37,342 nt of DNA, from positions 1 to 37,342 of the forward strand of contig CAIYFY010000403.1 in NCBI GenBank assembly GCA_903925535.1, given 5' to 3'. The notes beneath the pieces were generated by a model, which searched no databases, was not told the origin of the DNA, and worked only from the letters and a program-made list of their open reading frames with translations. Shown here in pieces: positions 1 to 8,100 of the stretch. The first letter of the stretch is position 1; each line of letters opens with the position of its first letter. The position numbers were made by a program, and so were the translations under genes. Origin of the DNA: an uncultured Bacteroidota bacterium (GTDB lineage: Bacteria; Bacteroidota; Bacteroidia; Chitinophagales; Saprospiraceae).

Positions 1-531
1 CAACTGGTGGGACCGGATGGCGGCGGCAAGTTTCCGCTCGGCGTAACAACAGGTCCGGGCAGTCTGCCCTCCAATACCGTTGTAAAAGATACACTGCACG
101 TGCCTGTGCCGGGTTGTTATTCCATCCATTTCGTTGACGCCTTTGGCGACGGAATATGTTGCCAGTACGGAAATGGCTATTACCGGCTTTTCGACCTGTC
201 TGACCAGTCAACACCGGTTATTTCTGGCGGCCTGTTCACCGAATACGACCGGCATGGACTGGAGACCGGCGAAACGACCGCTGTATCTGCATCAGTTGGC
301 TACGAAAGCACGCTGGAGGTTTTTCCCAACCCGGCAGCTGGCCAGGTTTACTTTCAGCCAGAAACGGAAATATGGACAGACTGGACGATTTACAATCTGT
401 CGGGACAAGCCGTTTCACGCTCGCACGCACGCGGGCTACCCGACGCGAGCGGGTTACCCGATGGCATGTACTGCCTTGAAATCAGACTGAAGAGCGGAGT
501 ATTGATGAAAAAGCTGGTCGTGCAGCATTAG
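1..531 (+). CDS. Secreted protein with T9SS type A C-terminal sorting domain (5' end missing)
   Basis: The reading frame is open to the left edge, so this is the 3' end of a longer gene; a GTG at 7 is just an internal valine codon. The first part holds a cysteine-containing beta segment (CYSIHFVDAFGDGICCQYGN), a motif I associate with surface and secreted proteases and adhesins of Saprospiria. The last ~75 residues form a T9SS sorting domain: VFPNPAAGQVYF, then a beta-rich stretch with YNLSGQAV, then DGMYCLEI and the basic end MKKLVVQH. Such domains send a protein through the type IX secretion system and are removed or anchored at the surface. The catalytic or binding part lies outside the window, so no function is assigned. 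The stop overlaps the convergent queG stop by a few bases. A short in-frame near-duplication encodes GLPDASGLPDG. Confidence 0.85.
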   Translation, partial: QLVGPDGGGKFPLGVTTGPGSLPSNTVVKDTLHVPVPGCYSIHFVDAFGDGICCQYGNGYYRLFDLSDQSTPVISGGLFTEYDRHGLETGETTAVSASVGYESTLEVFPNPAAGQVYFQPETEIWTDWTIYNLSGQAVSRSHARGLPDASGLPDGMYCLEIRLKSGVLMKKLVVQH

Positions 532-1457
532 GACTCCAGAAAACTGATATTTCGCTTCAGGCCCTCGTATTTCACCCTTTTTACGGCCGATTTCTTGAAC
601 ACCCTGCCAAAAACTTCCTCTGTGAGTTCCTGCCAGTCGCGGCGGGTCATCTCCAGCAGATCGGGGTGTGGCTCAAATTCGGGCGTTTCATGGCGTACAG
701 AGAACCTGTTCCAGGGACAAACATCCTGACAAATATCGCAGCCAAACATCCAGTTATCTGTCTTTCCCCTGAATGACGGGGGTATTTCCTCGCGCAATTC
801 AATGGTCAGGTAAGAGATGCACCTGGAGGCGTCCAGGAAGTAACCCTCCGGTGAAATAGCTTCCGTGGGACACGCATCAATACACCGCCTGCAGGTACCA
901 CAGTGATCGCGGATGGGGTCGTCGTAAAGAAGCGGCAGATCGCATATAATTTCAGCCAGAAAGAAAAAAGAGCCTTTTTTGGGGTTGATAGTGAGGGTAT
1001 TTCGGCCATTCCAGCCTATACCCGATCGTCTGGCCCATTCGCGTTCCAGTACAGGCGCTGAATCAACAAAACAGCGGCCATCCACCTCCCCTATTTCTGT
1101 TCTGATGTACTGAAGCAGCGTCTTCAGTCTGTCTTTCACCACCAGGTGATAATCCTGGCCGTATGCATACGTGGCGAGCCTGGGAGCATCTGCATCCAGT
1201 TGTTTTTCCGGATTGAAGTAATTGAATGTCAGGCAAATAACTGTTTTTGCGCCCGGTACCAGCAGCGTCGGATCCACCCGCAAATCGAAATGATTGGCCA
1301 TGTAGGCCATTTTCCCGTGTGCATTTGCTCCAAGCCATTGTTCGAGGCGCCGGGCCTCTTCATCCAGTCTTTGAGCGCGAGCGAAGCCGACGAAGCCGAA
1401 GCCCAGCCTCTGTGCTTCCTGGCGGATCAGATCAGTATGGCGCCCTTCAACCGACAT
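528..1457 (-). CDS. queG: Epoxyqueuosine reductase QueG
   Basis: QueG is a cytoplasmic cobalamin and iron-sulfur enzyme that reduces epoxyqueuosine to queuosine in the wobble position of GUN-anticodon tRNAs. The 309-residue protein shows the two ferredoxin-like 4Fe-4S motifs: C186, C189, C192, C196 (CGTCRRCIDACP), and C213 with C240, C243, C247 (CDICQDVCPWN). The family's catalytic aspartate fits D132 in FVDSAPVLERE. It lacks the long C-terminal HEAT-repeat extension of some family members and ends soon after the conserved KRVKYEGLKRN stretch, so it is a short form. It is the last gene of a minus-strand operon and starts 3 nt after the rfbB stop, implying coupled translation. Its link to the sugar-nucleotide genes is probably transcriptional only. 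Confidence 0.95.
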   Translation of the reverse strand: MSVEGRHTDLIRQEAQRLGFGFVGFARAQRLDEEARRLEQWLGANAHGKMAYMANHFDLRVDPTLLVPGAKTVICLTFNYFNPEKQLDADAPRLATYAYGQDYHLVVKDRLKTLLQYIRTEIGEVDGRCFVDSAPVLEREWARRSGIGWNGRNTLTINPKKGSFFFLAEIICDLPLLYDDPIRDHCGTCRRCIDACPTEAISPEGYFLDASRCISYLTIELREEIPPSFRGKTDNWMFGCDICQDVCPWNRFSVRHETPEFEPHPDLLEMTRRDWQELTEEVFGRVFKKSAVKRVKYEGLKRNISFLES

Positions 1458-1460
1458 GAG

Positions 1461-2507
1461 TTACTGGTACTGCTCGGCGTAGTATTGCTGGTAAGTTCCG
1501 GAAATGACGTGTTCGAGCCACTTTTCATTTTCCAGATACCAGCGGGCGGTTTCACGGAATCCTTCACCCGATTTGACAGTTGGAGCCCAGCCGAGTTCAT
1601 TCTGCAGTTTGGACGAGTCTATGGCGTAGCGCCTGTCGTGGCCCGGACGGTCTTTCACGAAAGTGATCAGCGAGCGGGAAGATCCGGCAGGACGTCCGAG
1701 CAGATCATCCATGATATCGCACATTTGCTGAACCAGATCGAGATTTTTCCACTCATTGTTACCACCGATATTGTAGGTCTCCCCTACCCGACCCTTGTGA
1801 AAAATCACATCAATCGCAGCAGCATGGTCCTTTACCCACAGCCAGTCGCGTACATTTTGACCATCGCCGTAAACAGGGAGAGGCTTATTGGTGCGTATAT
1901 TATTGATAATCAGCGGAATAAGCTTCTCCGGAAAGTGATTTGGGCCGTAATTGTTGCTACAGTTTGACAAAACGACAGGCAGGTGGTAAGTGTGATACCA
2001 GGCCCTGACGAAATGATCGCTGGCTGCTTTGGAAGCGGAATACGGAGATCTGGGGTCGTAAGAAGTTTCTTCTGTGAAGAGCCCTTCGTCGCCCAGCGAG
2101 CCGTACACCTCGTCGGTACTCACGTGATAGAATCGCTTGTCTGACAGATCGTTGCCCCAGTGTTTTCTGGCAGTATTGAGCAGATGAACCGTCCCCAGCA
2201 CATTGGTTTCGACGAAGGCAACCGGGTTGGAGATAGAGCGGTCCACATGACTTTCAGCAGCCAGGTGAATAACGCCCTGTGGCTGATACTGGCTGAAGAT
2301 CCGGTCGAGCGCGACGGGGTCAGTGATGTCGGCCTTTTCGAACAGATAGTTCGGGGCGTTTTCGACATCGCGCAGATTTTCCAGATTGCCTGCATAGGTG
2401 AGCAGATCAAGATTGACAATCCGGTACTGCGGATACTTGCTGACAAACAGTCTTACAACGTGCGAACCGATAAAACCTGCTCCGCCGGTGATAATGACAG
2501 TCTTCAT
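1461..2507 (-). CDS. rfbB: dTDP-glucose 4,6-dehydratase
   Basis: RfbB converts dTDP-glucose to dTDP-4-keto-6-deoxyglucose, the entry to dTDP-rhamnose and other deoxysugars of surface glycans. The 348-residue protein is an extended short-chain dehydrogenase. It has the NAD-binding GGAGFIG at residues 8-14, the catalytic Thr131-Asp132-Glu133 in [10 protein letters not shown], and the Tyr156/Lys160 pair in YSASK. Length is normal for the family. Its ATG overlaps the stop of the upstream uxs gene in an ATGA arrangement, and queG follows after 3 nt, so the three genes are one operon. The usual partners rfbA, rfbC and rfbD are not in the window, so the final sugar cannot be named. Confidence 0.95.
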   Translation of the reverse strand: MKTVIITGGAGFIGSHVVRLFVSKYPQYRIVNLDLLTYAGNLENLRDVENAPNYLFEKADITDPVALDRIFSQYQPQGVIHLAAESHVDRSISNPVAFVETNVLGTVHLLNTARKHWGNDLSDKRFYHVSTDEVYGSLGDEGLFTEETSYDPRSPYSASKAASDHFVRAWYHTYHLPVVLSNCSNNYGPNHFPEKLIPLIINNIRTNKPLPVYGDGQNVRDWLWVKDHAAAIDVIFHKGRVGETYNIGGNNEWKNLDLVQQMCDIMDDLLGRPAGSSRSLITFVKDRPGHDRRYAIDSSKLQNELGWAPTVKSGEGFRETARWYLENEKWLEHVISGTYQQYYAEQYQ

Positions 2508-3448
2508 TTCACAACCTGTTTAAAATAATCATAAGTGAGTGCCAGACCCTTTTCGCGGTCAAATCTGGGTTCCCATCCGAGAATACTGCGGGCTTTTGTA
2601 ATATCCGGTTTCCGCTGTTTGGGATCATCCACAGGAAGCGGACGATAGTCAATATACGCTTTGGGGTTGTTCACCAGCGCAAGAATCTCGTGGGCAAACT
2701 GGAGCACTGTGATTTCAGAAGGGTTGCCCATGTTTACAGGTAGGTGGTAATCGCTCAGCAGGAGGCGGTATATGCCTTCCACCAGATCGTCAACGTAGCA
2801 AAAGGAGCGCGTTTGGGAGCCGTCTCCGAATACGGTGAGACCTTCCCCGCGGATTGCCTGAGAGAAGAAAGCCGGAAGAACACGGCCGTCGTTCACGCGC
2901 ATGCGCGGACCATACGTGTTAAAGATACGGATGATGCGGGTATCCACCTGGTGATAGTTCCGGTAGGCCATTGTAATAGCCTCCATGTATCGCTTGGCCT
3001 CGTCGTACACGCCGCGGGGTCCAACCGGGTTGACATTACCCCAGTACTCTTCCGTCTGGGGGTGAACCAGCGGATCGCCGTACACCTCGGACGTAGAAGC
3101 CACCAGAATACGCGCCTGCTTGTCCTTGGCCAGTCCGAGCAGGTTGTGCGTACCGTGAGCGCCCACCTTGAGCGTCTGGATGGGCATCTGCAGATAGTCA
3201 ATCGGGCTGGCAGGCGAGGCGAAATGAAGAATATAGTCGAGCTTACCGGGTACATGCACGAACTTGGTCACGTCGTGGTGGTAGTACTCGAAATTTTTCT
3301 CTTTGAAAAGATGTTCGATATTGGCCAGATCGCCCGTAAGCAGGTTGTCCATACCAATAACTGTGTAACCTTCTCTGAGGAACCTGTCGCTCAGGTGAGA
3401 ACCTATGAAGCCCGCGGCTCCGGTAATGAGAATTCGTTTGTTTTCCAT
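2504..3448 (-). CDS. uxs: UDP-glucuronate decarboxylase (UDP-xylose synthase) family NAD-dependent epimerase
   Basis: This extended SDR protein most resembles UDP-glucuronate decarboxylases, which make UDP-xylose from UDP-glucuronate for cell-surface polysaccharides. With the start at 3448 it is 314 residues. It has GAAGFIGSH near the N-terminus, the [14 protein letters not shown] segment around residues 118-131 with catalytic Ser120/Glu121, and Tyr148/Lys152 in YDEAK. The segment [20 protein letters not shown] is typical of UXS. A longer frame from a TTG at 3487 is rejected because that codon lies inside the promoter-like -7 element at 3485-3492, while ATG 3448 begins right at the conserved [10 protein letters not shown]. 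It is the first gene of the operon and overlaps rfbB by 4 nt. A 4-epimerase is the main alternative but fits the motifs less well. Confidence 0.9.
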   Translation of the reverse strand: MENKRILITGAAGFIGSHLSDRFLREGYTVIGMDNLLTGDLANIEHLFKEKNFEYYHHDVTKFVHVPGKLDYILHFASPASPIDYLQMPIQTLKVGAHGTHNLLGLAKDKQARILVASTSEVYGDPLVHPQTEEYWGNVNPVGPRGVYDEAKRYMEAITMAYRNYHQVDTRIIRIFNTYGPRMRVNDGRVLPAFFSQAIRGEGLTVFGDGSQTRSFCYVDDLVEGIYRLLLSDYHLPVNMGNPSEITVLQFAHEILALVNNPKAYIDYRPLPVDDPKQRKPDITKARSILGWEPRFDREKGLALTYDYFKQVVK

Positions 3449-3484
3449 AAAAGACTGATGGCGCGAGGCGCGAAAAAATATCCG

Positions 3485-3492
3485 CAAAGGTA
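3485..3492 (-). promoter_or_regulatory. Promoter -7 element of the uxs-rfbB-queG operon
   Basis: Read on the minus strand this is TACCTTTG, an exact match to the Bacteroidota -7 consensus TAnnTTTG. It lies 36 nt before the uxs ATG, which would give a leader of roughly 30 nt. No clear -33 TTG is seen at 19-23 nt upstream. On the plus strand a one-mismatch element (TACCTTGG, 3534-3541) sits before the divergent gene at 3563. Confidence 0.5.
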
Positions 3493-3562
3493 GAACGCTT
3501 TAAAATGAAATGCGCTGCTTTAGTGAAAATCATTACCTTGGAGGCTCTTAAATATACAGTTT

Positions 3563-4492
3563 ATGGCTTCCATTCTCTCCACAGTTATCGGCATCGTTTT
3601 CGTCATGCTCCTGTTCAGCATGCTCTCCTCTACCATCCTGGAACTTATAGCGGGTTACACGTCACTGCGTGGAAAGCACCTGATCAAGGCTATTCGGGGT
3701 ATGATAGGCAAGGAGGGTACGACAGAATTTATAAAACACCCTTTTTTCCGGCAACTTGCGGCCGGATCGAGTGAAAATGTCACAGATAACGGTAAAAAAG
3801 TATCACTCCCTTCCTACATATCGGCGGATACCTTCAGCTCTGTATTGCTGGACATGCTGGAGATTGACCCTTCAACCGATCTGAAAAAAACGGTTAATGC
3901 TCTTCCTGAGGGCCCTCAGAAAGAACTGGCCGTGTTTCTTTATAAAAAAACCGGCGATGATCTGACAGCCATGAAGAAAAGCCTGGAAGACTGGTACGAC
4001 GAGGTCATGGATCGTGTAACAGGAGCATACAAGCGTCATACGCAGTTTTACCTCCTGATCATCGGATTCGCAGTGGCCGTTGTTTTCAATGTGGACATGC
4101 TGAACGTGTATGGCAACCTGAGTGCCAACGCATCGCTGAGCAACCAGATAGCCGATCAGGCAGCCCTGTTTATCGGCAACACAACCAGGCCCGATTCGCT
4201 GAAACTGGACGGCGCTAACATTGATTCACTCAGTCAGCAAATTCAGTTTCTGCTTAGTGAAGACCAGATTGGCGCCCTGAAATCGCCGCTCGGACTGGGT
4301 TGGGAATGGCAGGTTAAAGAATGTTGTTTTTGCGCCTGCTGGAGTTGCGCGGGCTTCTGGTTGTTGAAACTGGCTGGCTGGATTACCACGGCACTGGGTA
4401 TATCCCTGGGGGCCACATTCTGGTTCGATGCCCTGAAAAAGCTCGTCAGTATCAGGAACTCAGGAGCGGTGCCTTCGGGCAACCCGAAGTAA
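3563..4492 (+). CDS. Conserved integral membrane protein of unknown function
   Basis: I do not know a function for this 309-residue protein, but its pattern recurs in a widespread family of bacterial membrane proteins. There is a hydrophobic N-terminal helix (about residues 7-30), then a soluble stretch. The signature DWYDEVMDRVTGAYKRHTQ (about 143-161) leads directly into a second helix (162-180). A cysteine-rich hydrophobic segment (about 253-273: C254, C255, C257, C259, C262) follows, and then the conserved end GWITTALGISLGATFWFDAL (272-291). The soluble region between helices 2 and 3 is probably outside the cytoplasm. It is alone between the divergent uxs operon and yidC. Its ATG follows a weak promoter-like TACCTTGG by about 20 nt, with no Shine-Dalgarno. 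Confidence 0.75.
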   Translation: MASILSTVIGIVFVMLLFSMLSSTILELIAGYTSLRGKHLIKAIRGMIGKEGTTEFIKHPFFRQLAAGSSENVTDNGKKVSLPSYISADTFSSVLLDMLEIDPSTDLKKTVNALPEGPQKELAVFLYKKTGDDLTAMKKSLEDWYDEVMDRVTGAYKRHTQFYLLIIGFAVAVVFNVDMLNVYGNLSANASLSNQIADQAALFIGNTTRPDSLKLDGANIDSLSQQIQFLLSEDQIGALKSPLGLGWEWQVKECCFCACWSCAGFWLLKLAGWITTALGISLGATFWFDALKKLVSIRNSGAVPSGNPK

Positions 4493-4633
4493 ATCGCGCC
4501 TGAATTAGCCCTGCCTGCCCGTACCGGATTTTCCGGGAGTGGCAAGACAAGGCCTGTTTTTCACCGGTTTTCGCCTTTTCGAGCGCCCATAACCCGATCG
4601 TTGGTCGGCCATCTTCGCATATTCTTCGGATAG

Positions 4634-4667
4634 TTGCGAAATGCCCGCGCTTTTTGTGCTACTTTTG
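4634..4667 (+). promoter_or_regulatory. Putative promoter of yidC
   Basis: TTG at 4634-4636 and TACTTTTG at 4660-4667 are separated by 23 nt, within the spacing reported for Bacteroidota housekeeping promoters (TTG-N17-23-TAnnTTTG). The predicted start of transcription (about 4672) lies about 23 nt before the chosen yidC ATG and downstream of the alternative upstream ATG at 4641. Confidence 0.5.
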
Positions 4668-4694
4668 CGCGCCATTTTGGGCAACAAATTATAC

Positions 4695-6596
4695 ATGGAA
4701 GAGAAACAGAACAAGATTCAGACAATGATCGGCATGGGGCTGATCTTTTTCCTGCTTTACCTTTGGATGCAGTTTTCTGCACCACCTCCAAAGACGGACG
4801 CACCACAGGAACAGCCACAGGCAACAACTACGGAACAGGCAGCTGCACCTGCTGCAGCGCAGTCTGCGCCTGCACCTGCGCCTGCCCCCGTACCTGATTC
4901 CATCAGAAACGCCCTTGCCTTTGCGCAGTATGGTCCTTTCGCCGCTGCTGCTGCCGGCACAGAACAGACTGATGTGCTGGAAAATGATCTGGTGAGGATT
5001 ACATTTACCAACAAGGGTGGTCGTATCAAGGAAGTTTTTCTCAAGAAATACGAGAAGGTCAACACCGATACGGCCGGAAAAGATATCAAGTCGCCTCTCC
5101 GCCTGCTGGAGGACGAGAAAAACAGACTCGACCTCGAGTTGCCCGTCAATGGAGTGGCCGGTGGAAAAGTGAACACCGGAGACTTGTACTTTGCCGCTTC
5201 GAAAAACGGCAATACCATCGTGTTCAGGGCGGATGCCGGGAACGGAAACTACTTTGAGCAGAGCTATACCCTGAGTCCTGACAACTACAAACTGACCTAC
5301 CTGATAGGCGGAAACGGACTTCGGAATGTGCTTTCGTCGGATCAGATACGCATTAACTGGAATAACTATCTCGACAAACTGGAGCGAAACCAGACATACG
5401 AGCGGACGATGGCTTCCGTATATTACAAGGAAGAAGGCCAGTCGGCCGACTACTGTAACTGCAGGGAGGATGATGTGGCAAGTCTGGGTGAGAAACCTGT
5501 AAGGTGGTTTTCTCACAGCAACCAGTTTTTCAATACCTCGGTCATTGCCAACGATTTCACATTCAGGGATTTCACCGGTGAGACCAAGGTATTCACCCCC
5601 GCAGAGCCCGATCTGAAATTGCTGAAGTCGAGCGCTGCCATTCCGCTGAACAACGGAAGCGCCAACCTGACCATATACTCCGGTCCTAATGAATTCGACC
5701 GTTTGTATGCCGAGGGAAATTCACTCCAGGATGTCATACCTTTTGGCGCCAGCTTTTTTGGGGCCATCAACAGGTGGGTTATACACCCCATTTTTGATGT
5801 ACTCGGCATGTTCATCAGCAATCAGGGTATCGTCATCCTGATGCTCACGCTTCTGGTGAAACTGATTGTGTATCCACTCACCTACCGCATGGTACTTAGT
5901 CAGGCAAAAATGGCTGCACTGAAACCGCGGATTGATGATCTGAAGAAGAAATTCGGCGATGATCAGCAGGCAATGAGCATGGAAACCATGAAACTGTACA
6001 GCGAATTCAAGGTCAACCCTCTCGGAGGCTGCTTCCCGATTCTGCTTCAGATGCCAATATGGTTCGCACTGTACCGCTTCTTCCCCGCAGCCATAGAATT
6101 CAGGCAGCAGAGTTTCCTGTGGGCCGTTGATTTGTCCAGTTACGACAGCATCATGCAGCTTCCTTTCGAGTTGCCTTTCGGTGCCGGAAGCCATATCAGT
6201 CTGTTTACGATGATCTGGGTAGTCACCACAATCTGGTACACCTGGTACTCCATGAAACAAATGGATGCCTCTGCCATGCAGAACAATGATCAGATGAAGG
6301 TGATGAAGTACATGCAGTACACCATGCCTGTATTCTTCATGTTCTTCTTTAATTCATTCGCGTCGGGCCTGACGCTCTATCTCTGCTTCAGCAATATTCT
6401 GAATATCGGACAGACCGTTGTCACCAAGCGTTTTCTCATTGATAACGAGAAGATTAAGGACCAGCTGGAGGCTAACCGGAACAAACCTCGCAAGCAGGGC
6501 GGATGGAGAGACAAATTTGAGCAGGCGATGAAGGAACAGCAGCGCATACAGGCTGAAAAGCTGAAAGAACAACAAAAAGGGAAAGGTAAAAAATAA
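4695..6596 (+). CDS. yidC: Membrane protein insertase YidC
   Basis: YidC inserts and folds inner-membrane proteins, alone or with SecYEG. The 633-residue protein has the Gram-negative layout: an N-terminal helix (about 11-26), an Ala/Pro/Gln-rich linker, a large periplasmic beta domain (about 90-350), and the Oxa1-like core. The core includes the helix QGIVILMLTLLVKLIVYPLT, a cytoplasmic charged hairpin (ALKPRIDDLKKKF), and the conserved NPLGGCFPILLQMPIWFALY. The C-terminal tail is rich in Lys and Gln, as is usual where it contacts ribosomes. I chose ATG 4695 over ATG 4641 because MEEKQNKIQTMIGMGLIFFL begins just before the first helix and because a promoter-like sequence lies between the two. 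A CDF transporter gene follows after 12 nt and is probably co-transcribed. Confidence 0.96.
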   Translation: MEEKQNKIQTMIGMGLIFFLLYLWMQFSAPPPKTDAPQEQPQATTTEQAAAPAAAQSAPAPAPAPVPDSIRNALAFAQYGPFAAAAAGTEQTDVLENDLVRITFTNKGGRIKEVFLKKYEKVNTDTAGKDIKSPLRLLEDEKNRLDLELPVNGVAGGKVNTGDLYFAASKNGNTIVFRADAGNGNYFEQSYTLSPDNYKLTYLIGGNGLRNVLSSDQIRINWNNYLDKLERNQTYERTMASVYYKEEGQSADYCNCREDDVASLGEKPVRWFSHSNQFFNTSVIANDFTFRDFTGETKVFTPAEPDLKLLKSSAAIPLNNGSANLTIYSGPNEFDRLYAEGNSLQDVIPFGASFFGAINRWVIHPIFDVLGMFISNQGIVILMLTLLVKLIVYPLTYRMVLSQAKMAALKPRIDDLKKKFGDDQQAMSMETMKLYSEFKVNPLGGCFPILLQMPIWFALYRFFPAAIEFRQQSFLWAVDLSSYDSIMQLPFELPFGAGSHISLFTMIWVVTTIWYTWYSMKQMDASAMQNNDQMKVMKYMQYTMPVFFMFFFNSFASGLTLYLCFSNILNIGQTVVTKRFLIDNEKIKDQLEANRNKPRKQGGWRDKFEQAMKEQQRIQAEKLKEQQKGKGKK

Positions 6597-6608
6597 CGCT
6601 GAATCCCG

Positions 6609-7610
6609 ATGAATATCGAAGAAACCAGGCATTCTGTCAGGGTACAGCGATGGGTAGTCATTACGTCAGTAGTGCTGTTTGCCATCAAGGTAACAGCCTA
6701 TTTCCTGACCAACTCTATCGCTGTACTCACCGATGCCCTGGAAAGCACGGTAAATGTTGTCACCGGTTTTACAGGACTGTACAGTCTGAAAATGGCCGCC
6801 AGGCCGCGCGACGACAATCATCCGTACGGGCATGGCAAAATCGAACTTATTTCCGCCTCTTTCGAGGGAATACTCATACTGATTGCTGGCCTGATTATTA
6901 TTTATGAGTCTGTCATCAATCTGCTGCACCCGCACGAAATCAGGCAACTGGACACCGGTATCCTCCTGATCAGTGCCACGGCTGCAGCCAACTTTTTTGT
7001 AGGTGCGTGGTGCATACGGGTGGGTAAAAAAGAGCACTCCATTGCCCTGCAGGCGAGCGGGAAGCACCTGCAGTCGGATACATGGACCACAGTGGGAATC
7101 ATAGCCGGACTTTTGCTGCTTCGGCTGACCGGAATCTCCTGGATTGACAGTGCGACCGCAATCGTATTTGCCTTCATGATTATTATGGAGGGCTACAAAA
7201 TAATAAGGGAAACCGTTGCAGGTATCACCGATGAGGCTGATATGGCCCTGCTGAACGAACTGGTAGAAGTGCTAAACAAGAACAAGCGCAACAACTGGGT
7301 TGATCTGCACAATCTCCGGGTGATCAAATACGGACATGTACTGCATCTGGACTGTCACCTGACAGTGCCGTGGTACTTCAATGTGAACGAGGCACACAGA
7401 GAAGTTGATGAACTGGACAAACTGATTGGTGAGCACTTTCCCCATACACTGGAAATGTTCGTACACACAGACGGGTGCGAACCAGCCGGCTCCTGCCGCG
7501 TCTGTCCGCTCACGGAATGTCCCAAACGGGAGGCAGCATTCGGCGGCCGCTTCGAGTGGACCTTTGAAAACATCACCAACAATGAAAAGCACGGCTTTCA
7601 GACCGGCTGA
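6609..7610 (+). CDS. Cation diffusion facilitator (CDF) family metal transporter
   Basis: CDF proteins export divalent metals (Zn, Fe, Mn, Cd) from the cytoplasm in exchange for protons. The 333-residue protein has about six helices and the family's DDNHPYGHGKIELISASFEG loop around residues 68-87. The site in helix 5 is the standard H153-x3-D157 (HLQSD). The helix 2 site is E45-x3-N49 (in TDALESTVNV), where E. coli YiiP has D45-x3-D49, so metal preference may differ. The C-terminal cytoplasmic domain ends in a four-cysteine segment (CEPAGSCRVCPLTECPKR), which could bind metal. I have the impression that both features recur in a Bacteroidota subgroup, but this is from memory. The gene follows yidC by 12 nt, and its 3' end overlaps the convergent VOC gene by 13 nt. 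Confidence 0.9.
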   Translation: MNIEETRHSVRVQRWVVITSVVLFAIKVTAYFLTNSIAVLTDALESTVNVVTGFTGLYSLKMAARPRDDNHPYGHGKIELISASFEGILILIAGLIIIYESVINLLHPHEIRQLDTGILLISATAAANFFVGAWCIRVGKKEHSIALQASGKHLQSDTWTTVGIIAGLLLLRLTGISWIDSATAIVFAFMIIMEGYKIIRETVAGITDEADMALLNELVEVLNKNKRNNWVDLHNLRVIKYGHVLHLDCHLTVPWYFNVNEAHREVDELDKLIGEHFPHTLEMFVHTDGCEPAGSCRVCPLTECPKREAAFGGRFEWTFENITNNEKHGFQTG

Positions 7611-7978
7611 ATGAGATCCCACAGATTACCGTATATATCTTCGAATACCGAAACGATACCGAATTCCTCTTTTGAGGGCTCACGGATGAATTTCACGCCG
7701 CGTGAGCTCCACAGGTTATAGTCCCGATAAAAATCATCGGTATGGAGGAAAAGAAATACCCTTCCTCCCGTCTGGTTCCCTACCCTGCTGAACTGTTCTT
7801 CACTGGCTGCTTTCGCCAGGAGCAGAGCACATGCAGATCCTGCGGGGGCTACCCTCACCCATCTTTTCGTCTCGCTGAGCCGCGTATCTTCCAGCAATTC
7901 AAAATCAAGCACACCGGTATAGTAATCAATGGCCTCATCATAGTCGGCCACAACAAGAGAAATCTGGAAAATACCCAT
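7598..7978 (-). CDS. VOC-fold (glyoxalase/bleomycin-resistance-like) protein
   Basis: This 126-residue protein shows the two beta-alpha-beta-beta-beta modules of the vicinal oxygen chelate fold: FQISLVVADYDEAIDYYTGVL at the start, and RVFLFLHTDDFYRDY, EFGIVSVFEDIYGNLWDLIQ in the second half. Family members are metal-dependent isomerases, dioxygenases or binding proteins; the substrate cannot be read from sequence. The usual first metal histidine appears replaced by Gln5, so catalysis of the glyoxalase type is doubtful. ATG 7978 was chosen over 8014 because it begins at the conserved first strand. It also lies about 30 nt after a perfect -7 element at 8012-8019. It is divergent from the GntR regulator gene. 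Confidence 0.8.
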   Translation of the reverse strand: MGIFQISLVVADYDEAIDYYTGVLDFELLEDTRLSETKRWVRVAPAGSACALLLAKAASEEQFSRVGNQTGGRVFLFLHTDDFYRDYNLWSSRGVKFIREPSKEEFGIVSVFEDIYGNLWDLIQPV

Positions 7979-8011
7979 CAGAACAGACACTTTATTTGAA
8001 TGATTCTGATG

Positions 8012-8019
8012 CAAAACTA
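8012..8019 (-). promoter_or_regulatory. Promoter -7 element of the VOC gene
   Basis: On the minus strand this reads TAGTTTTG, matching TAnnTTTG exactly. It would give a leader of roughly 28 nt to the ATG at 7978. No clear TTG is seen at the -33 position. Confidence 0.4.
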
Positions 8020-8048
8020 CAAATTCAGAGAAATAATCCGGAAGGCAC

Positions 8049-8078
8049 TTGTATATTCAGAAAATCTTTAAACCTTTG
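8049..8078 (+). promoter_or_regulatory. Putative promoter of the mannose utilisation operon
   Basis: TTG at 8049-8051 and AACCTTTG at 8071-8078 are spaced by 19 nt. The -7 element differs from TAnnTTTG at one conserved position. The palindrome at 8079-8094 begins at the very next base, so a bound repressor would cover the transcription start. The expected leader to the GntR ATG (8101) is under 20 nt. Confidence 0.5.
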
Positions 8079-8094
8079 CTATGTTCAAACATAG
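8079..8094 (+). promoter_or_regulatory. Perfect palindrome, likely GntR operator
   Basis: CTATGTT-CA-AACATAG is a perfect inverted repeat with 7-bp arms and a 2-nt centre. It sits between the -7 element and the start codon of the GntR/UTRA gene. GntR-family dimers bind short palindromes of this size, often in their own promoters. Binding here is inferred from position and symmetry. Confidence 0.65.
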
Positions 8095-8100
8095 TATCCA

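Noticed and set aside
1146..1967. Open frame of 273 codons opposite queG and rfbB
   Set aside because: It spans two well-supported minus-strand genes and has no recognisable protein pattern.
4528..4545. Small hairpin CCGGA-TTT-TCCGG after the membrane protein gene
   Set aside because: It has only 5-bp arms and no T-tract, so it is not a convincing terminator.
4641..4694. Upstream ATG that would extend YidC by 18 residues
   Set aside because: It lies upstream of the promoter-like TACTTTTG and adds a hydrophobic stretch not seen in YidC proteins.
4689..5516. Open frame antisense to yidC (275 codons)
   Set aside because: It mirrors the yidC coding sequence and has low-complexity Arg/Cys/Ser composition with no family resemblance.
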